Of a stretch of DNA of 64,000 nt, positions 61,020-64,000 are shown piece by piece. The stretch spans positions 930,001 through 994,000 of the forward strand of contig DATGXK010000007.1 of NCBI GenBank assembly GCA_035299025.1, written 5' to 3'. Origin of the DNA: Leadbetterella sp035299025. GTDB lineage: Bacteria; Bacteroidota; Bacteroidia; Cytophagales; Spirosomataceae. Below the pieces are notes generated by a model, which worked only from the letters and a program-made list of their open reading frames with translations, had not been told where the DNA came from and did not search any database. A program made the translations under genes and the position numbers. Each line of letters opens with the position of its first letter. Within the stretch, counting starts at the first letter, position 1.

Positions 61020-62262
61020 TATTTGTTTTCTTTTTTTTAGTTTTTCTCAATCAATAGCACAAAAAAAATGTGCCATTGGCGAGGTGGCTGATGAAAAATT
61101 AAGGAGGAGACATGCCTTAATGAACCAGAAAATTCAAGAATACTACCGTACCATCGAAAAAGTCGGCATAGCGGCCGACAATCTCATAAAAATACCTGTA
61201 GTTGTGCACGTTGTGCATAACAATGCCTCAGGAAAAATAGGAGGTGAGGGCAATGGAAATATATCCGATGAGCAGATTTTCTCTCAGATTAAGGTTTTGA
61301 ACGAGGATTACCGAAAAAAAATAGGAAGTCTTGGCTTCAATAACTCAACAGTTGGAGCAGACATGAACATCGAGTTTTATCTGGCAGACAAAACCCCGGA
61401 AGGCTTACCAAGTATAGGAATCAACAGAGTTTATTCTAACAAAGCCAATTTCGATGTATTCGACGAAAACTTTCTTCTTTCTAGTCTTTCTTATTGGGAT
61501 TCAAACCGTTATCTCAATATTTGGGTAACTTCTCTCAAAGATGATTTTTTGGGGTATGCAGAGTTTCCTACTGGAGAATATGATGGACTCGAAATCGACG
61601 AAAGTGACGAGAAAATTGATGGAGTAATGATAGACCACCGAGCATTTGGGAAGAAAACAGGAACTTCTACCCAAGGTGTATATGTCTACGGGCGTACGCT
61701 CACCCACGAAATCGGTCATTGGCTTGGCTTGATTCATATTTGGGGTGATGAATACTGCGGGGACGATTTCTGCTCGGACACACCGCCCACGGAAAGTGGA
61801 AATTTGACTATTCGATGTACTCCTCGATTTTCTAATTGCAATGGTGTTAGAACCCAAAACATGATTGAAAATTTCATGGATTATACGGCTGACAGTTGCA
61901 TGAACATCTTTACCAATGACCAAAAGAGTAGGGTGAGAGCTGTTTTAGAACTCAGTAAACGCAGAAAACGATTGGTAACCAATTCTGAATTTAACCTACC
62001 TCAAGTTGAAAGTTTGATAGTTAGAATGCTTGAAAACCCATCTTCTACTGACTATTTGCAGTTTCAGGTATTGCTCAATTCTTTCGCAAATTTTAGCTTT
62101 GAAGTTTTCGATGCATCCGGTCGATTGATAATTTCAGAAAACTACGAAGATTCGCCGAGCAGGCTAATTCAAATACCCAAAACAACTCTCGGTAAGGGAA
62201 TTTATAACCTTAGAGTAAAGTCAGGTGAGGAAGTGGTTTATAAAAGAATTCTCTCTCAATAA
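61000..62262 (+). CDS. Secreted M43 (pappalysin-type) zinc metalloprotease with T9SS tail
   Basis: 420 residues from ATG 61000, chosen because it opens a signal peptide (MKKQILSICFLFFSFSQS.AQ); it starts inside the last codons of phoH in another frame. The protease has HEIGHWLGLIHIW (HExxHxxGxxH zinc ligands) and the Met-turn NFMDYTADSCM, with Cys pairs between them (EYCGDDFCSDTPP). Residues about 350-420 are a type IX sorting domain (VFDASGRLIISENY, GIYNLRVKSGEEVVYKRIL). The enzyme is exported across the outer membrane and its tail is removed. It degrades extracellular protein. Confidence 0.9.
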   Translation: MKKQILSICFLFFSFSQSIAQKKCAIGEVADEKLRRRHALMNQKIQEYYRTIEKVGIAADNLIKIPVVVHVVHNNASGKIGGEGNGNISDEQIFSQIKVLNEDYRKKIGSLGFNNSTVGADMNIEFYLADKTPEGLPSIGINRVYSNKANFDVFDENFLLSSLSYWDSNRYLNIWVTSLKDDFLGYAEFPTGEYDGLEIDESDEKIDGVMIDHRAFGKKTGTSTQGVYVYGRTLTHEIGHWLGLIHIWGDEYCGDDFCSDTPPTESGNLTIRCTPRFSNCNGVRTQNMIENFMDYTADSCMNIFTNDQKSRVRAVLELSKRRKRLVTNSEFNLPQVESLIVRMLENPSSTDYLQFQVLLNSFANFSFEVFDASGRLIISENYEDSPSRLIQIPKTTLGKGIYNLRVKSGEEVVYKRILSQ

Positions 62263-62304
62263 ATTATACTGCTCTTAAGATTTCAAATCACCTCCGTTTT
62301 TGAT

Positions 62305-62312
62305 TAATTTTG
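62305..62312 (+). promoter_or_regulatory. -7 element of the dCMP deaminase operon
   Basis: TAATTTTG, 36 bp before ATG 62349. Confidence 0.4.
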
Positions 62313-62348
62313 ATTTTTAAACCAAAACCATAAAACAAATATCCTTCT

Positions 62349-62822
62349 ATGGAATTAAAAAAGTCTGAAAAGCCTAAATTCGACGATATTTTTATGGATT
62401 TGGCCATAAATCTCGCTAAACGTTCACATTGTATTAAAGCCCAAGTAGGGGCGGTTTTGGTAAATGAAACCCGAATAATTTCTATAGGATACAACGGGCC
62501 ACCCTCTGGCACTCATAATTGTGATGAGGATTTTGGAGAAATTGGCTGCCCGCGAGATTCGAAAGGGAGCTGTTCTTTGGCTCTACATGCCGAGCAAAAC
62601 GCCATTTTATATGCTTCTAAAAACGGAGCCAAAGTAGAAGGCTCTACGCTATATGTTACACTTTCTCCGTGCATTGCTTGTGCAAGAGTAATTTACTCTA
62701 TGAAAATAAAAAAAGTCTATTTTCTGAATTCATATGCTCAATACAAGGGAATTCCGAGCGACGAGGGTGTTGATTTCCTAAGAAAATTTGGAGTTGAGGT
62801 TGTAAAATATGAAATTTCATGA
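62349..62822 (+). CDS. Deoxycytidylate (dCMP) deaminase family protein
   Basis: 157 residues with the zinc deaminase motifs LHAEQNAIL (His and catalytic Glu) and LSPCIACARVIY (two Cys), and KRSHCIKAQVGAVLV and GYNGPPSGTHNCDE, the dCMP-deaminase/ComEB form. It makes dUMP for thymidylate synthesis. Its stop overlaps the next ATG by four bases, as part of a dCMP deaminase-acpH-holA run. Confidence 0.92.
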   Translation: MELKKSEKPKFDDIFMDLAINLAKRSHCIKAQVGAVLVNETRIISIGYNGPPSGTHNCDEDFGEIGCPRDSKGSCSLALHAEQNAILYASKNGAKVEGSTLYVTLSPCIACARVIYSMKIKKVYFLNSYAQYKGIPSDEGVDFLRKFGVEVVKYEIS

Positions 62823-63433
62823 ACTATCTGGCTCATCTTTTTCTGGCTGGTACAAACGACGGCATCATACTTGGAAACTTATTGGAGGATTTTGTGACTG
62901 GTGCAATAGAAAACGAAACCAATAAAAGCCTTCCTTATGATGTTAAATTGGGGCTATCCATGCATCGACAGATTGACACTTTTACGGACTCTAGTAAAGT
63001 TGTAAAAGAATGCAAAGCCTTGTTTTATCCCAAGTTTGGCAAGTATTCACCCATTATTATTGATGTTTTGTTTGATCACTTCTTGGTCAAAAACTGGGAA
63101 ATTTTCACCGAAGAGGCGTTCGATCAATTTAGACCCAGAATTTACAAATCTCTTAAAAACTATATCGAAATTCAGCCCGAGCAGTTACAATCTATGATAA
63201 ATTCGATGATTGAACATGACTGGCTCAAAAACTATAAAGAGAATTGGGGATTGGAGAGGGCATTTCTAAACTTGAACAAAAGAATAAATAAACCCGATGT
63301 GGATTTACGATTGTCTTTGCAGGAGTTTGAGGACAATTACTATTTTATAAATGAAAAATTCTTAGATTTTTTCGAAGATCTAAAAAAACTGTGTGATAAA
63401 TTTTTGAAAGAAAATCTCCCAAATGGCAAATAA
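62819..63433 (+). CDS. acpH: Acyl carrier protein phosphodiesterase (AcpH-like)
   Basis: 204 residues with MNYLAHLFLAGTNDGIILGNLLEDFVTG (read in parts; the NYLAH...GN..gDF start) and MHRQIDTFTDSSKVV, YSPIIIDVLFDHFLVKNW, the HD-like metal set of AcpH. It removes phosphopantetheine from acyl carrier protein. Start overlaps the deaminase stop (ATGA). Confidence 0.88.
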   Translation: MNYLAHLFLAGTNDGIILGNLLEDFVTGAIENETNKSLPYDVKLGLSMHRQIDTFTDSSKVVKECKALFYPKFGKYSPIIIDVLFDHFLVKNWEIFTEEAFDQFRPRIYKSLKNYIEIQPEQLQSMINSMIEHDWLKNYKENWGLERAFLNLNKRINKPDVDLRLSLQEFEDNYYFINEKFLDFFEDLKKLCDKFLKENLPNGK

Positions 63434-64000
63434 TTATCAGCAAATAATAGACAAATTGGAAGCAAAATCGCTCAAACCTGTGTATTTACTACATGGTACG
63501 GAGCAGTTCTATGTAGACCAATTCGTCCAGAAAATTCTAGAAGTTGCTATTCCCGACTTTGAAAAAGGTTTCAATGAATATGTTTTATATGGCAAAGACA
63601 TCACCACAGGAGATATAATAAACTACGCCCGCAAATTCCCGATGATGGCAGAAAGGCAGCTCGTCTTGGTAAAAGAGGCCCACATGATAGCTGACCTAAA
63701 CAATAAGGATAATCAAACACTTATTGAAAATTATGTGAACAATCCACTTAGCTCCACAATCTTGGTTTTGAGCTTTGGCAAAGCACAAGACGAACGTAAG
63801 TCATGGGTGAAAGCTTTTGCCAAACACGGGCAAAATCTTAATTTCAAAAAAATGTATGATTATGAAATCCCAGATTTTATAATTTCGCATTGTGCATCTC
63901 TAAACTTAAAGATAAGCCCGAAGGCAGTTCAGCTACTTTCCGAGCACATTGGAAATAACCTGCAAGCTATTCATAACGAAATAGATAAGCTAAAGGTTAA
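63423..64000 (+). CDS. holA: DNA polymerase III delta subunit, 5' part (runs off the window)
   Basis: Frame open from ATG 63423 to the window end, about 192 residues. KPVYLLHGTEQFYVDQFVQKI, RKFPMMAERQLVLVKEA and LSEHIGNNLQAIHNEIDKL are the HolA start, domain I and domain II signatures. HolA opens the sliding clamp in the clamp loader. The ATG lies inside the last codons of acpH, an 11-base overlap, so the genes are coupled. The C-terminal collar is beyond the window. Confidence 0.92.
   Translation, partial: MANNYQQIIDKLEAKSLKPVYLLHGTEQFYVDQFVQKILEVAIPDFEKGFNEYVLYGKDITTGDIINYARKFPMMAERQLVLVKEAHMIADLNNKDNQTLIENYVNNPLSSTILVLSFGKAQDERKSWVKAFAKHGQNLNFKKMYDYEIPDFIISHCASLNLKISPKAVQLLSEHIGNNLQAIHNEIDKLKV

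Noticed and set aside
1..64000. CRISPR arrays, rRNA genes, tRNA genes and complete insertion sequences
   Set aside because: No evenly spaced direct repeats, no rRNA or tRNA sequence and no intact transposase with inverted repeats were found on either strand.

Overview
The window reads as a Bacteroidota chromosome, most likely a Cytophagales-type organism. The signs are an AT-rich sequence, -7 elements of the TAnnTTTG kind, a TonB receptor next to DUF4249 lipoproteins, a secreted protease with a type IX secretion (T9SS) tail, a sufCDSE-type operon, and a tmRNA whose decoded tag is GNTSYAMAA. All functional calls come from reading the translated sequence; no database search was run.

Region 1 (1-5745) is a decaying accessory island that abuts the 3' end of the tmRNA gene ssrA. 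It is bounded by two umuC-type polymerase remnants: an open-ended 3' part at 2-604 and a frameshifted, stop-ridden copy at about 4780-5485, which runs in frame into a recombinase-like tail. Between them lie four intact, AT-rich cargo genes. These are a one-TM/coiled-coil protein, a tightly coupled pair of a 315-residue soluble protein and a 173-residue four-TM protein, and an orphan ParA-like ATPase. The pair has the layout, and partly the residue pattern, of the phage lambda RexA/RexB abortive-infection system, and is the best candidate here for an undescribed defence system.

Region 2 (5746-20740): tmRNA; a cytochrome c/sugar dehydrogenase fusion; an M42 peptidase; a nitrilase-family enzyme; an esterase/SMP-30 fusion; exported MsrB; the Fe-S assembly operon sufC-sufD-sufS-sufE-sufT without sufB beside it; bacilliredoxin; then leftward hemW, a methyltransferase and a leucine-rich-repeat lipoprotein.

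Region 3 (20800-40500): queG, a TPR lipoprotein whose start codon overlaps a divergent small gene, signal peptidase I, an RlmL-type rRNA methyltransferase, ung, apaG, a second methyltransferase, a DUF4249-DUF4249-TonB receptor uptake operon, an arginine/citrulline hydrolase pair with a PhoD-like phosphatase, lysA-glutaryl-CoA dehydrogenase-oxidoreductase, and a sugar nucleotidyltransferase.

Region 4 (40560-64000): an exported PA14-like protein with a dehydrogenase-azurin fusion, two amidohydrolase-family genes in which several domains have lost the metal site, prephenate dehydrogenase with a WcaF-like acetyltransferase, a WecA/MraY-type transferase, guaA, a LolC/E-type permease, PspC and LiaF-like envelope-stress proteins, a degenerate TrpF-like protein, mnmA, dnaB, phoH, a secreted M43 protease, dCMP deaminase, an AcpH-like protein and the 5' part of holA. 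Strong hairpins close most transcription units. Some of them contain stop codons of the genes they end.
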